Shown here one piece after another: positions 1-12,898 of a stretch of DNA of 64,000 nucleotides. The translations under genes and the position numbers were made by a program. The notes beneath the pieces are model-generated. The model searched no databases and had not been told where the DNA came from. It saw nothing but the letters and a program-made list of their open reading frames with translations. Positions within the stretch are counted from its first letter, which is position 1. Every line of letters starts with the position of its first letter. This stretch comes from Bolinopsis microptera (taxonomy: Eukaryota; Ctenophora; Tentaculata; Lobata; Bolinopsidae), in assembly GCF_026151205.1 (NCBI RefSeq), contig NC_087078.1, positions 2,419,675 through 2,483,674 on the forward strand, written 5' to 3'.

Positions 1-957
1 GTAGTGCCTTATGTGGACACAAAATAAAGATGTCATTAAACGGAAATTATCGCATTTTAAATCCTGGCTACGCCTTAATTGACTTCTGGTCAAATATATA
101 ATAACCCCATAGTTGATTTGAACCGCTAAATTAAAGCCTGGGAAACTTCATTCTTAAAACCATTTGACTACTCAAGTTTTTTACGGGGCATGCCGTTGAT
201 TCATATATTAGAAAACTTATTCACTACTAAACTCGCAGCTACTTTACTCCTTAACTATTCTCTTCTTAACCTGTCACTTAACTTGTCGAGTGTAGTAACT
301 AATAAGAAATAATGTGTAACTTGTTCACTTGATTAGTGGTCGTATAAATAGTGCCCTCTTATAAATAGACCAGGAAAAGCTTGACAGATTTAAAAAGAGA
401 GAACTCTTGAAGAAACGCTTGAGAAAATAGGATTAAAGATTTAAAGCTGAATAGTTTGTCACTAAATTACATTTTAAGCATTATAAACACACGACTAGGT
501 AATCTGTCAATAAATATAAAGTACACCGTAAACAAACAAAAGGCGACAAACTATTAGCTGAAGAAGAAATTAACTCGAAATAAAGGAAGAAAAAATAATA
601 AAGAAAAGTCAGAAGAGTCAAGTCGAGAATGTACGGGAGGGCGAAAAAAAGAAATGACACTTATCGAGATTGAATATACGCGTGTCGCGGGGGCCAGCGG
701 GATAAAGTCGTTAAATATGCCTCAAAACGTTGAATATTAGAATATGTTGGAGCTTTAGACTGGGTCCCTTTCTTCTGAAATATCTGAGAATAAGCGTATC
801 TCTTATACAAACATTTCGTTAGTCAGTGACTAAGTAAAATGTGTGAGTAAATTAAGTGGGCACGCTGTACCGATATGATGGAGTAATGAAGGACACTGCA
901 ACACACTAAAATTCCTAGTGTGTTATCTATGATCAGCGCATATTATCTGGATCTAAT
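1..957. other. AT-rich stretch, no gene seen
   Basis: No coding exon, RNA gene or ordered repeat could be supported here on either strand. The sequence is AT-rich with short homopurine runs. Confidence 0.6.
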
Positions 958-978
958 TTGTTTGTTACGTTGTGCTGC

Positions 979-981
<3 letters not shown>

Positions 982-1035
<54 letters not shown>

Positions 1036-1036
1036 C
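982..1036. repeat. (GA)n microsatellite
   Basis: Nearly pure GA dinucleotide tract of about 55 bp. An open frame running through it encodes only Arg-Glu repeats and is not treated as a gene. Confidence 0.95.
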
Positions 1037-2967
1037 AACGAGATGGAAACTTGAAACGTGCCCTGAAGAATGGAGGTCAACTAGGTGACAAAATCACGAT
1101 CGCAGTGAAGCCCAGCCAAAGAAGGCCGGGACTCCGGGAAATCTGGGACATATTTACCACGTACAGTTAGGGAGAACTAACTACAAAGTTAGGGAGAATA
1201 ATATAGAGCGAACGGCAATGACCCGAATCTTCACAAGAACATAATTCTAAAAATCCTCTATTTGCTTATTCCGCCGCTCGATCGCCGTTTCACAAGACTC
1301 ACTGTATACCAACTAGACAGGATCCGAACCTGCCGGATCTTGTCGGAAGGGAATAAGAGTGGGGGAGGTTGGCTGGGACCTTCTAAAAACTAGACACAAG
1401 GCGGCGTGATCCGGTAAGTGGTACACAAGAGCAGGAACTTAACCGACCAGCTTTTATAGCGTGGTTCCGGCCCGGAAATGAGACGGAACAAGAGTAAATA
1501 TTGTCCGGGAGTTGTCCGGGAGTTGGTGAAGATTGGAGGTGACTAAATGTAAGCCGGATCCTGGAGATCTGGTATCTGGCGTGATGGAGATGATTTTAAC
1601 CGAGCTGGGCCGGTGATCTGTGCCGTGCTTGTGGAGAATTAAAGAAAAGGGGGAGGAAGTTGGGTTTTTGCTGTTTCTGACGCGGTTGAGGGCTGTTATG
1701 ACGCCACCCTTCTATTCGGTGTCAGTGTTACTAAGTAGTGAGACATGTCGGTCTGAGAAAACAAGCAGGGGTTAAGTTCTCTGAATATGTTCTTAAGCGG
1801 GTGGTAGTGTGGTTGGAAAATGGTGGGAGCAGGTTGAGATGTGTCTTGGAAGGGGGCGTATTGTTACATTTTAACAGCTGATGAGCGCTCATGAGGGCTC
1901 AAAATCGAATTAAGGGCTGAAATCACGTTAGGAGAGATCCTTGAAATGTAATAAAAAGTGACTTTGTTTTGACAAGTACCTATAGCCACGTGGCGTGAAG
2001 GGTACGAAGTTTAAATGACAGTGAAGAATCCGGTAAAACCAGGTGTGTACGTACGAGGCACAATAAGAGCAACAATGAGAACAGTGCAGTGAAATCCGCA
2101 GGAAATATACCAGGGGCAAGGAGAGTGGGACGCAACTTGAGGGTAACAGTACCGGTTTATACGTGCATTAGACCTGAAACTTAATCAAATCCAGTCTCAC
2201 AGCCGGAAAGTGGTTTCCTTGCTGAGGGCCAGCAGGAGAGAAGTGAGCAGTGCAGTACAGGACGACATATTTCACAGGGATTCTACTAAAAAAACCTACG
2301 TGGAAACGTAGATCAGGAGAGGGCAGAGTAACTCAATATGGCAGTTAATAATTTTCTTAATTTATCTTCCTCCAGCAAGGTCCCCAGTGAATGTCCTACC
2401 AGGAAAGTTCAGCATATTTTCTAATAATTAATAATTATATTTAACATAATTTTGAAACGGAATCCGAGTTATAGGTATGATTTTATCGGTAACGATGTCA
2501 AATGTGATAGGTGCTATATTGGTGCTACTACCACCGCGAGGAAAATACGGCACAAACACACATACACACGCGGTTACTAACAAGTATTAAAGTATCAAGT
2601 GGCACACAAGCTTCGAACACTACTCCCGACAATCTGCCTGATCCTTTGACACTCTTTCGCGACAAGCTCACGTTTCCGGAGGGCCACCCCGGGCCTCAGG
2701 ACACGCGATTCAGCCACTTCACTTCACTTTCAGGTGTGAAAGTCGGGATTTTAAACGTGTAAAGCACTGCTTGTGGCGAATCGTTTACATGCCCTGATAA
2801 TTGGGGATACGAGGAAGTGATACGGTGAAGGGAGCGGAAGTGGAAGTGGAACATTAAATGGAGACAACACCTTTACTGGAAACTTGTAAACACCTTGACG
2901 TGAAGCAAAACAAACACAATAAAGAAGCAAAACAAACACAATAAAGAAGCCGCATCCTGAACAAAAC
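1037..2967. other. Unassigned DNA, partly GC-richer
   Basis: Positions about 1250-1700 are richer in G and C than the surroundings and contain GTAAGT-like donor sequences (near 1412), but no phase-consistent exon chain could be built. An 83-codon plus-strand frame at 2511-2762 resembles no known family and has no clear splice context, so it is left uncalled. Confidence 0.5.
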
Positions 2968-2972
2968 ATGAT

Positions 2973-3190
<218 letters not shown>

Positions 3191-3193
<3 letters not shown>

Positions 3194-5339
3194 ACCACAG
3201 GGACTTCAGACCGAGTTCCGGACAAACTCCTGGTCCTAACGAGCTGCTACTCGTAACTTTTAAACCGTTGTGGTTTGTTCATTTCGAGAGTAGGTGGAAG
3301 TGGACATGAAATACATGACAGTGAGCTATTCGTTGTGAATGCACCGCGAGGAAGCGGATTAAGACAGAACATTTCTGACAGCTTATATATTTATATATAA
3401 TATATATAATATATTCTGCTAGGGCTATACGATAGGACATGAAATTGTGGTGAATTCGAAGGAGTTTTAAGAGAACGTGGCTATCCGTTTATCAGCAAAA
3501 ATGTCTGGAATCAGCAAGCTTTGAAGATCAAATATAGGAGGAGACGTTTGTTGGAGACCTAGAAGCGCAATAAACGGGTACGTGGGTTCAATTTTTAAAT
3601 GTTTAAAGATAGACTCTGGATGAACACCGGTCACAATGTTCATTAAAGGGTGCCTTGTTAATGGAAATTCTTAATCTATGATGCATTCATAATCTCATCT
3701 CAAACGTAGCTTATAAATACTTGAATATTCGGATTTTAGGACTATGAAAATTACAAATGACATTATTCGAGCATTTGCTTTTTGGAATATTCACATCTGA
3801 AGGATACATAAATGGAGTTGAAATAAAAGTGACGGATAATATTATTCGTTAATGAAGGATTTATCTTTAAGTTCCAAGACTTACATATTCAGAATTAGAG
3901 CAACAGATCACGAAATAAAATCAATATTTTAATAATGAACTTCTAGAATAGTGAAATAAAGTGTCAGACACACAAAGAGTAAAGATGGGAATCATGCATA
4001 AGTAGAGTCGAAGTCTATTTATTGTAACCTTTCGTTTATCATATCATATAATTTATAAGGTTGTTAGTAGACCGAGGATCAGAATGAATTAAATGAAGTA
4101 ACTAAATATTCAGATCTCAATGCTTTAGAAGTGTGAAAAGCCAAAGCGATACAGTTTACTGATTATTATACTTTACTGAACAGTAAATGAGGGTTTACCG
4201 TTAACAATATAACCGTTGACGTAAATGTTTGCTCTTGCGAAAATTGTAAGCTGGTGATTGGTTGCCTTGTAAAGAGAGGTCCTACCCAATCATTGACCAT
4301 TAGAATTTACAACTGAAATCTTAACGTCAATATGAATAATGTCTGCGACAAGAGAATATTCCATTGGGTATACGATTTTCTACTTTTCATAGGTTTTTAG
4401 AATAATTCGAGATACTTATCAAAATAGACAATGTTAAACGCAGCTCGAGTATCGCAGTAATTGTATCGACACATCTCAACAGTACACATTCGTATAACAC
4501 TACCAACTATACAACAGGAGCACCAAATATGGGCATTGTATACCGGGCTAATTGACAAGGCCGGCTTTGAAGCTTCACCGGAACACGCCCATTCGGCCAA
4601 CTTACAAGCTGTTTAACTAACTAAATTCCGGCAAGTTGAATACTTGTTTTACCATGATGTACCCTTACTTCTAATACTCATATCGGCACAGCAAATAAAT
4701 AGTTACAAACATTTCTAGTTTCATGGAAACATACTTAAGAGTATTGCTGAAAGCACAGTGTAAGGCCTACACGGGCCTTAAGTTACATATGCACCCTTAA
4801 TTCACATCACGTTAATCATAGTCGGGATTCTGAAGCTATTTGAAGGGCGCGACGTACTCAAAAAGATCAAAAGCGCAACAAAAGGGAGTTATATGCGAGG
4901 GTATGTACGGGCTGATGGCATGTCATATTTCCCATTACAGTTTAACATCTTAGTGATATAAAGTTGTCATGTACTCCTTTGAACCTGACGTATTTAAAGT
5001 CAATTCCTTTGGTAATATAGTATAAGCTATGAATTTTCCTTTAAGAAATTGGGATATTATATCTTGACTTAGGTGTAATGAAGGCACCGCAAGAAAATTT
5101 CCAATAGTTTGATAAGAAAAAGTAAAGGTCTATTTTTAGAATTTGTTTGAAGTTCAATTGGTCCATGGCTCACAGTGTTACGGTAAATTGTAAGATCTTT
5201 TGGGGGCTTTATGAAGAATATCATATTTTGACTCATGTGAACGTATATAAACTCGAAAATAGCGAGAACAAAAACAAACAAAAACAAACAAAACAAAATT
5301 GCCAAACAAAAATGGAAAAAAATCCTTATTCGAAGATCT
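3191..5339. other. AT-rich unassigned DNA
   Basis: No supported gene. A short imperfect TA tract lies near 3387-3415. Between 4190 and 4335 there are weak inverted similarities (GTTGACGTAAATG against CATATTGACGTTAAG read from the other strand), too diverged to call an element. Confidence 0.5.
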
Positions 5340-5935
5340 GTTTTGTTCGTTTGGTGGCTGTTGATTGGTAAAGATAAACGGACATTAGCTAGCAAATATT
5401 CCATGTTAAAAAACGGTGACTGAAGCAAAGCCGTATGCGTAGAACAGACCAGCAACTAGAAACTTGAAGTGAGACCTTGAAATATGACGAGTTGAATTAG
5501 AAGGCGCCATATAGGGGAAAGGGTAAACACTAAACAGTAAACAGCTACCACCCGAAACATGACGTCAACACTGCCAAACAGTCATCATGAATACCGTGTT
5601 CGCAAATATGGTTACAGAGATGTCATAACAAACAATTTTATTAGAAAATAATTTAGTCGAATTTTTGATTTGTTTGTTTAGGAGATTGTTGTCGCTGTTG
5701 GGTAAAGATAAGAGGATATCAGCTAGCAAATATTCAAAGTCAAAAAACAAAGATTAGAAGCAACATATCAGCTGGTGTATCTAGAAAATGAACATGACTC
5801 TAATAGCTTTAGTGTCGGATTGAAACTAAGAATCACCATAAAGGGGCAGGGTTCACCTCAACCATCCTACATGACGTCAGCATTGCCAAATGGTAATCAT
5901 GAACTAAAGGTACGCTAATATGGTTCGATACAAAA
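5340..5935. repeat. Diverged tandem duplication, two ~270-bp units
   Basis: Units at about 5340-5615 and 5665-5935 align in order. Shared blocks include GGTAAAGATAA, AGCTAGCAAATATTC, an ATAGGGG/AAAGGGG block, ACATGACGTCA and CTGCCAAA, then an AATATGGTT block. Substitutions and small indels are spread along both units, so the duplication is old. Each unit carries a TGACGTCA-like palindrome (5560, 5871), which resembles a CREB/ATF site. Confidence 0.75.
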
Positions 5936-6215
5936 TAGAAGTACAGAGCAAGCTACGCCGACAATGAACAGTGAGACGGGCTCCTTTTAAGGAAACAACA
6001 GTCAGAGATCACTCAAACCACTCCCAAATGTCAAACCAAGAACAAGTACGTCACAACGTTGCTACTCCGCGGTTGCCGTGAACTAGTCACATTATAACTA
6101 ACTCTTCAGCCTAGTTTTGTTGTGTATACGTATATATGAGGAGGGTGACGTAGGCGGGAATTTGAAATGTAAAACTGTCGTTAAAAACATTTCACCTGAT
6201 TGGTATGTATAGTAT

Positions 6216-6623
6216 TTGAGGGCTGGGTACCACTACAATGTCAACACGTACTTGAGACCAGGTGACTATGCGGGGTGTTGGTGTGGAGATTCTCACTTTG
6301 TTGACGGTTTTTTTAGTGGACTGTCTCTCTCTCGTTTTCATACTTTCAACACTTTTTGTAAATTAATAAATAATTTAATATACCGTGGTCGTGTTTCGGT
6401 ATGCAGGGAGGTAAACCGGTTCTTTACAAAAATGTCCGTTTTACTGCTCGAGAGAGTGCTCAATAGATTATACTGTTTCTGGTTTGTTAAAAGTGCAGTG
6501 GACCGAGGTGGCACGTACCCCACGTACGAGGTGACACGTACCCCACGCACGTTCTCAATTATGAAGGGTAAGTTTAGTGAAATACAACACCCTGCAGTAG
6601 ATGTAGGTGAGTGGTGGGTATGA
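6216..6623 (+). CDS. Unidentified open frame (hypothetical)
   Basis: A 135-codon plus-strand frame, one of the longer non-repetitive ones in the window, beginning at a TTG in this reading. I do not recognise its product. It holds a Cys/Trp-containing N-terminal part and a Leu/Arg-rich middle. A 22-bp imperfect direct repeat (GGTGRCACGTACCCCACG) lies inside at about 6508-6550. No clear Kozak start, splice context or poly(A) signal was seen, so it may be an exon fragment or chance. Confidence 0.18.
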   Translation: MRAGYHYNVNTYLRPGDYAGCWCGDSHFVDGFFSGLSLSRFHTFNTFCKLINNLIYRGRVSVCREVNRFFTKMSVLLLERVLNRLYCFWFVKSAVDRGGTYPTYEVTRTPRTFSIMKGKFSEIQHPAVDVGEWWV

Positions 6624-9340
6624 AGTAAGTTAGGATTCAGACTTTAGAGGCATCTATTATGGAAATACTGAAAATAAATGCGCAAATTTTGGGATTATTG
6701 TAGTTTTAGTGGCACCTGCACTCTTGTAAAAATGTTTAATAGTTAAGTGTCAGTTTTGGAAAAACCGGAGTTTTTTTGGTACCTATTATAAGAACATTAG
6801 TTAGAGTATATAAAACAACAGTTTTAGTGTTTTTAGTGTTATTGTGATTGTAGGATTTAAAAACAAAACAAAACAAAGACAGCTGTACAAAAATAAAACG
6901 GCATATCAACTGGGGTTATTATTATGAACCTCAAATTATTTGTTACATTACTAGTGCCGAAAGTATTAAATACTGTTTTAACAAACAATTAAACAACACG
7001 AGGATATACACTAGTTGTTCTACTTCTACATCAAGGTGTCAAACGCCACCACTAGTGAGGTTTCATAGTGGATTACCCTGCTACCAGCCGTTTTACGTGT
7101 ACATGGTATGCAGCTGTCTTGTGATTCTACCTGGATTGTCTAGGGAATGCGACTAATACCATCAGCACTGAACAACTAAACCGTCCACAAAATTTCACAC
7201 AATAATGACAACAAATAAAAACACATAGTGACACAATGACCATTTGCTTGGAGTACTGTATGAACAGTGAACACGTGAAATAAGGTACCACATTTAAACT
7301 GAAAAGTAGGCAAACAGAAAAACGGTGGTAGCAAAATCGGGATATTTCTAAATGAACAGCCTTTTGAGACAGCGATGACACAGAAAGTGGGGAGATACCC
7401 GCTTATGGGGGTTTATATAAGTTTATTATAATAATAATATAAACAGAATATAGAGGTTTTCAGGGAACGTTACGCCTACAAAACAGGAGTCACACCCGTT
7501 CATGCCATGTCGTCACACGTAAAGTTCATTTTCGAGATATCATTAATAATATACAATAAACTGACATATAAGGTGCCATTGATGGTTCATGTTCGTCACG
7601 TAGACATGAAAACTTGTCGATTATTATGTATCTAACGGCGTATAAGGTAAGTGTGCGTTGTTGAACGTCTTTGACATCATGATGGGCGATTCGGACATGC
7701 GTTTATTATTACCACTAAATTAGTGTCGTATCTGGTAGTTGCGTCACGTGACTAGGCAACTTATTTTAAGTGGTTAAAAAGGAAAAATATTTAATCGCGT
7801 AGTCAATCAATAAATATTATTGAAGTTCAACGAAGGATGAAATTGAAATGCTATCAATAAAATATATGCATCAAAATTATATCAATCGGGTCAAAGATAA
7901 ACAAAGAAGACCAGGGACAAAAAGAATGCCACATTTTATCACAAAGCAACTCGACTGTGACCCTATTGATAATGATACGCCTTCATACAATTACATATAC
8001 GTGATCCAATTAGGACGAATGATGTTTTTATATTACTTCAGGTATATGTATCCGGCTGAAAATTGGGGATACGGGAGCTCAGATTAGAGTTATATTAAAC
8101 GTGATAATCGGAAGGTTCATAGAGCAAAAATGATCGGGTAATACCTTAATGCTGTTACATGTGCCTATAGAAACTGTCCCGCCACTTTATCTGATATTAA
8201 ATATATATTTAAATAACATAACGGCACTAACAAGGCGAGCTAGTTTAATCTTTAAACGAACTTCCAGAATAATCGAGAGTCGTCTCATTTCAATTTAGCC
8301 AGGATTATTAGGGAACAAATTAAAATTAAATGTGGCAAGAACCGGCCCCGAAATCTGGGACTTATCCATTTGAAGTGCTGAAGAAGTGTCTGAGGGAATC
8401 TTTAAAAGTGTTAGGCTGGGGACCAAAGGTCAACCGGGATCTCATTTTTACCGGCACCCAGAATCATGCCGCGACCAAAAGTTCTAGCCGTGAGAAGGGG
8501 CATTACTATTTAACAAAGAATTTGAATTTTCTGTTGTAAAACTGATTTTTCCAGTTTAAAATTTTAGATTTTTTACTATCAAATTAAGTCGTAATTTTAA
8601 TTTCCAAACACTGGTAGAAAAATGGCCATCGCTGCAGCTCAGAACTCTTAATTCCTGAACTGGAAAAAAAAATTTAACATGTGGAAAATTTGCAGGTCAT
8701 TTACGTCTCCTCGAAATCGAATTGTTCAGAAGAACATGTTCAAAAAAATTAAAAAACAGCTGTTTGGACCTTCCAAAGGGGGTCTGTTTATCATTTATCC
8801 CAAAAATATTCACTTAAGAATTAAGAGGGAAAATGACTTGTATCGTGTGCTTTCAAGTAATTTGACAATGAAGCACAGTAACATAAAACTAAAACATAAC
8901 TGCAGCACCAAAATTAATTTATTAGGAAGAAGAAAGTCTGGAAAGTCTGGAACGTCGAAAACAACATAGAATAAGTAGCAGAAGTCCCGCTTGAATGACT
9001 TAAATGTACATCTTTGTTGGGTTTATTATAAGTAATCTCTGAACCGCACAGAGTTTTCAAGACGTTACCATTTTATTTTATATCCAACTTTAAGATTGAT
9101 CATGAAATATGATAACATGAAACTACGGGCTATTTTATAGGAATGTTTGAAAACTGCAAACCTTGTGCCGGCCCACAACTAACAGCCAGCCAACCTATTT
9201 ATTATGATTTAATATTGAAGCTGGGTAAAGGTCGTTTTATTGCGAAAGTTTTAAGACAGTCATAACAAAATCATTGTAAACTAAAATAGAGTACACAACG
9301 CACACAAATTCCTATCCGGATAATGACCAGGATCCAATTA
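6624..9340. other. Unassigned DNA with three small open frames
   Basis: Plus-strand frames of 79 codons (7848-8087, true ATG), 69 codons (8330-8539) and 96 codons (8679-8969) occur here. The last is Lys/Arg-rich with clustered Asn, as expected for AT-rich DNA. None matches a family I recognise, and no splice or poly(A) context supports them. The motif AATTGGGGATACG at about 8062 also occurs near 2801, which suggests scattered repeat debris. Confidence 0.4.
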
Positions 9341-9390
9341 GGACAATGAAAGTGGCCGGGACCGGGAATTTTGGGTCAAATATATAAAAA
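9341..9390 (+). repeat. Dispersed repeat copy 1 (GGCCGGGACC block)
   Basis: Begins GGACAATGAAAGTGGCCGGG and runs on through ACCGGGAATTTTGGGTCAAA. It matches 11578-11629 in the same orientation with few differences, so the two are members of one interspersed family. Confidence 0.7.
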
Positions 9391-10049
9391 AACTGATCCA
9401 AAAAGAAGGAAGAAAAGTCCGACATTAACTCTTATCACCTTACTGGTAACATGATCGGATAATGCACAACGATACCGACAAAGAGTTCAAAGACCGCCTA
9501 GAAAATAGTGATGTAGAACAGACTTCAATTAGAAAGTTTTTAGGGTCCAAAAGTTAAAAAATAAGACAAAAACAATTACCCTGAAAAGAGTCTAGATGTA
9601 TATTATAATCAGGGTACTATAACACAAAATTAGGATAATTTAAATAGAAAGTGTGAAAAAGTCCCAAAAAATTCTTTGAATAGAAAGTGTGATCAAGACC
9701 CCTAAAAATAAAAAGTCTAAATATAAAGTGAGATCAAGGTCTGAAAAGATAAACAAAGCTAAAATACAAAGTATTAATAGAGTCCCACGATATAAACAAA
9801 CTTCCGATATAGAACACATACCTCTAAAAATAAACACACCCCAAATATAAATCATAATCAAGGGTCCACCCCACAAGATAAACACGATAGAGTGCAGAAC
9901 AGATTCCAACTGATGGGGTGTGCCGGTGATCGCTGAACCTTTATGCGCAACACCCACCGCCTACAAGCGGTGACGTATTTACTTAGTGCCTAGTGGTGGC
10001 TGCTGCATTGCACAATACACGGTATATATATAGCATGCCGGTATAAGGT

Positions 10050-10123
<74 letters not shown>

Positions 10124-10126
10124 GAT

Positions 10127-10219
<93 letters not shown>

Positions 10220-10331
10220 TAGAGAGAGGGAGAGATATATAGAGAGGGAGAGAGATAGAGAGAGGGAGAGAGATAGTGATAGAGAGAGAGATAGAGATAG
10301 TGATAGTGATAGTGATAGAGAGGGAGAGTGG
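10050..10331. repeat. Long compound (GA)n / GATAGA microsatellite
   Basis: About 280 bp beginning as pure GA and grading at the right into GATAGA, GGGAGA and GATAGT units. The Ser-Leu frame on the minus strand is a by-product of the repeat. Confidence 0.95.
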
Positions 10332-11459
10332 TAGGAGCGTAAGGATTCATGCGGTGATGTGTCTTGGTCTCAACCATTACAATGTATGACATCTTTCAGA
10401 AAATGATTCATCCATGGCTGTGCTCGATATGGGTATAAATGGGCTGGGACCCTGTAAGCTCAGCACTTAAGTATTGATTGTGCAACAACGTCTCTATATC
10501 GTAAGGCAATGTGTCACGTGTCACGTGGGGTTGGGAGTTGATTTGGCACACGATGTCAATCTTGAAGGGTTGTGTTGCATGTACAGAACAACATTTAATA
10601 ACAATCTTGCAACATGTAAAATTACTTCAGGTACAGAAACCAGTGATATTTACAAAAGTAAATGGCAGTTGAATTTTATACCATCTCTTTTTACATCGGA
10701 AATTGTAACACTATGGATTGTAATAACCGTAAGTTTTACTTAATTCTAACGAATAATTAGCTTGTTAAGTTACATTTCGGTTCCATGTAAGGGCTAAAGG
10801 CCAGCTCTAATCCCAAAGGCCTACCCTTTGTTCAAGCTCTTTCAGTACTTCTAACAGTTGAGTTAGAGTGTTTACAGATCGGGCAGTATCAAAGTAGTTA
10901 TAATGTCGCTAACTCCAATTACTGTTAATATTGTCGACCTGGGTCGTGCTCGAAATAATCAGCAATTAAGATAGCACTTGTTATATATCGGGATTATATT
11001 CGGGGTTATTCTGACAAGAGTTCAGATCAGTCATCAACCATTGTAACAACTTGTGGACAATCAGTGCTATTACGTAATGAAATTACATTTTATCTAAAGG
11101 ACCTTTTACTAGCCATATCTTACATTTTTACTAGCCCCTTTACATTCTAATCTCCATGGATGACGCATTTACCACTATAGTAATTCATGTTTAAAGGAAG
11201 CTGATTTGGGCTGATATTGTTTTTTAAAACTCCCTTCACAGGATTTCATTGCAAAAATCTCTCATTTTAAATTTTACATGCAGTGTTTAAATCAAAACGG
11301 ATCGCTTTCCGTGGTAACTGTTGGAACCGTAGAGTAGATGGGATAATATTTCTTGTATTTTCTGGTCGATTTGAGATTAATTAATTCGTTGTTAATTTAA
11401 CGAGTCAAGTTATTTACTGTTGTGCTCAAGAGGCAAGTTACCTAAATTAACTTACCTGA
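10332..11459. other. AT-rich DNA, no gene seen
   Basis: An 89-codon frame at 10474-10743 has no recognisable content. Two overlapping CACGTG sites lie at 10515-10527, and a TATAAAT sequence lies at about 10434 without an identifiable transcript. Confidence 0.5.
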
Positions 11460-11555
11460 AGTAACTTGCAACATGTACGTGATATTTGGTAATAACCAGT
11501 ATACTAAAGTAACTTGCAACTTGTACGTGATATTTGGTAATAACCAGTATCCTGA
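11460..11555 (+). repeat. 48-bp direct tandem duplication
   Basis: Two adjacent units, 11460-11507 and 11508-11555, both reading AGTAACTTGCAAC then a TGTACGTGATATTTGGTAAT block and AACCAGTAT. They differ at only a few positions, so the duplication is recent. Confidence 0.9.
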
Positions 11556-11577
11556 TTCCTACCCCGATTTAAAATTT

Positions 11578-11629
11578 AGACAATGAAAATGGCCGGGACC
11601 AGGAATAATGGGCCAACTATAAAAATAGC
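11578..11629 (+). repeat. Dispersed repeat copy 2 (GGCCGGGACC block)
   Basis: Matches 9341-9390 through ACAATGAAAATGGCCGGGAC and the following AGGAATAATGGG block. Confidence 0.7.
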
Positions 11630-12002
11630 TTACCTACAGTTGCAACATGTATGTGATTGTTTTGTCTGGGGTTAATGAAAATAAGATGGACACCTTAGAA
11701 AACATCAGATTATACGAAGAAAACTTTACCGTTACGTTGCTAATTGCTTTTATAGAATTACATATTATTCATATTTCTGGGAAACTTTAGGGAAAATTCT
11801 AAACGGTAATTTATCTCATTTCTTCATTAGTGGGAGATAATTTGGAATTCACAAAAGTCAAGTTAAATTTGTGCCACTTTGGGTTAATGATAAGGTTATG
11901 TAATCAACGTTTCCAAAAGATAACAGACGCTGAGAGAATCTGGTCTACCCATAAAACTTAGAGGCCTCCAGATGGTAGTATTGGTAGATCATGATTGCTT
12001 AA

Positions 12003-12279
12003 AATCTTAAAATCAATGACCAGTCTGTGATTTCCGTGATCAATCAAAACTTAAGTATCGACAAGCTTAAACTGGCAGATTTAAAAAACGAACTTTTTAG
12101 AGCTAAAAAAGTGTTTCAAAGCTTTATCTCCGAACTGTAAGATGCAAGGAAAAAAGAGGAGTGGCCTGCGAAGTGCGAATCGGGCAATCCTTGTCCAGCA
12201 AGGCTTTGACTGGAGCCGAAGGTCACAAACTAATTTAAAAGTTAAGTCACTCACATTTAACGAGTTTTACAAAAAATAG
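12003..12279 (+). pseudogene. Decayed coding remnant with SAP-like motif
   Basis: Frame 12003-12140 encodes a peptide containing DKLKLADLKNELFRAKK followed by ISEL and then a TAA stop. Known SAP domains (short helix-turn-helix DNA-binding motifs) read roughly Leu-Lys-x-Ala-x-Leu-Lys-x-Glu-Leu and end Leu-Ile-x-Arg-Leu, so the resemblance is to the first helix and part of the second. Reading on past the TAA gives 22 more plausible codons. A +1 frame that starts at ATG 12142 encodes 45 residues rich in Lys, Arg and Ser, ending TAG at 12279. Good composition in two abutting frames suggests a disrupted gene or transposon protein. The SAP assignment is by eye and tentative. Confidence 0.3.
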
Positions 12280-12832
12280 ACTCAACAGCCCGCCCTTGAA
12301 CATACACAGGTGCTATAATGGGACATGATGATCCTTCATTCTTCGATAAACTGCTGAATGAACAGTGACCTCTTCGAGTGCCAATGATATTCCGCAATCA
12401 AAAAAGGCATAAAGTTGGATGAATTTGCGATATATAAGGTCACACGGGTAGTCCGGCAATTTGGAACTAAAGTGCTGGGTGATTAAACAGCACTTGCCTT
12501 GGACCTCCCCTATATTTACCGAGTTAATATTTATAGCTATAATAATAGCGGTAATAATAGCTATACTGAGCAAATCGATTAGGATTAAGGGTTGTTAAAA
12601 CTGGGAAGTTGTGTAAATAGAAAATCTCTTTTCCGCGGAAAGTACTGGAGCAAGCAAGAAACATAAAGAGTAAACAGAGAGCAGCTAGTAATTAAGGTAA
12701 GAAACACCAGACCAAAACTACAAAATGAACAAAAGTAGGAACAAGCCGAGGAAAACCATGAAAATGAACGTAAGAGAGGTGGTGTTAGCAAGATTGAAAC
12801 ACTTCCTCAGTTCACGAGCCGATGTAGTTTCG

Positions 12833-12837
12833 GAGAA

Positions 12838-12886
<49 letters not shown>

Positions 12887-12898
12887 GAGAGTGAGAGC
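12833..12898. repeat. (GA)n microsatellite with GAGC variants
   Basis: GA dinucleotide tract with AAAG and GCGA interruptions. The short frames on both strands through it are artefacts. Confidence 0.9.

Noticed and set aside
9979-10392. A 137-codon minus-strand frame rich in Ser, Leu and Tyr
   Set aside because: Low-complexity translation of the GA/GATAGA microsatellite.
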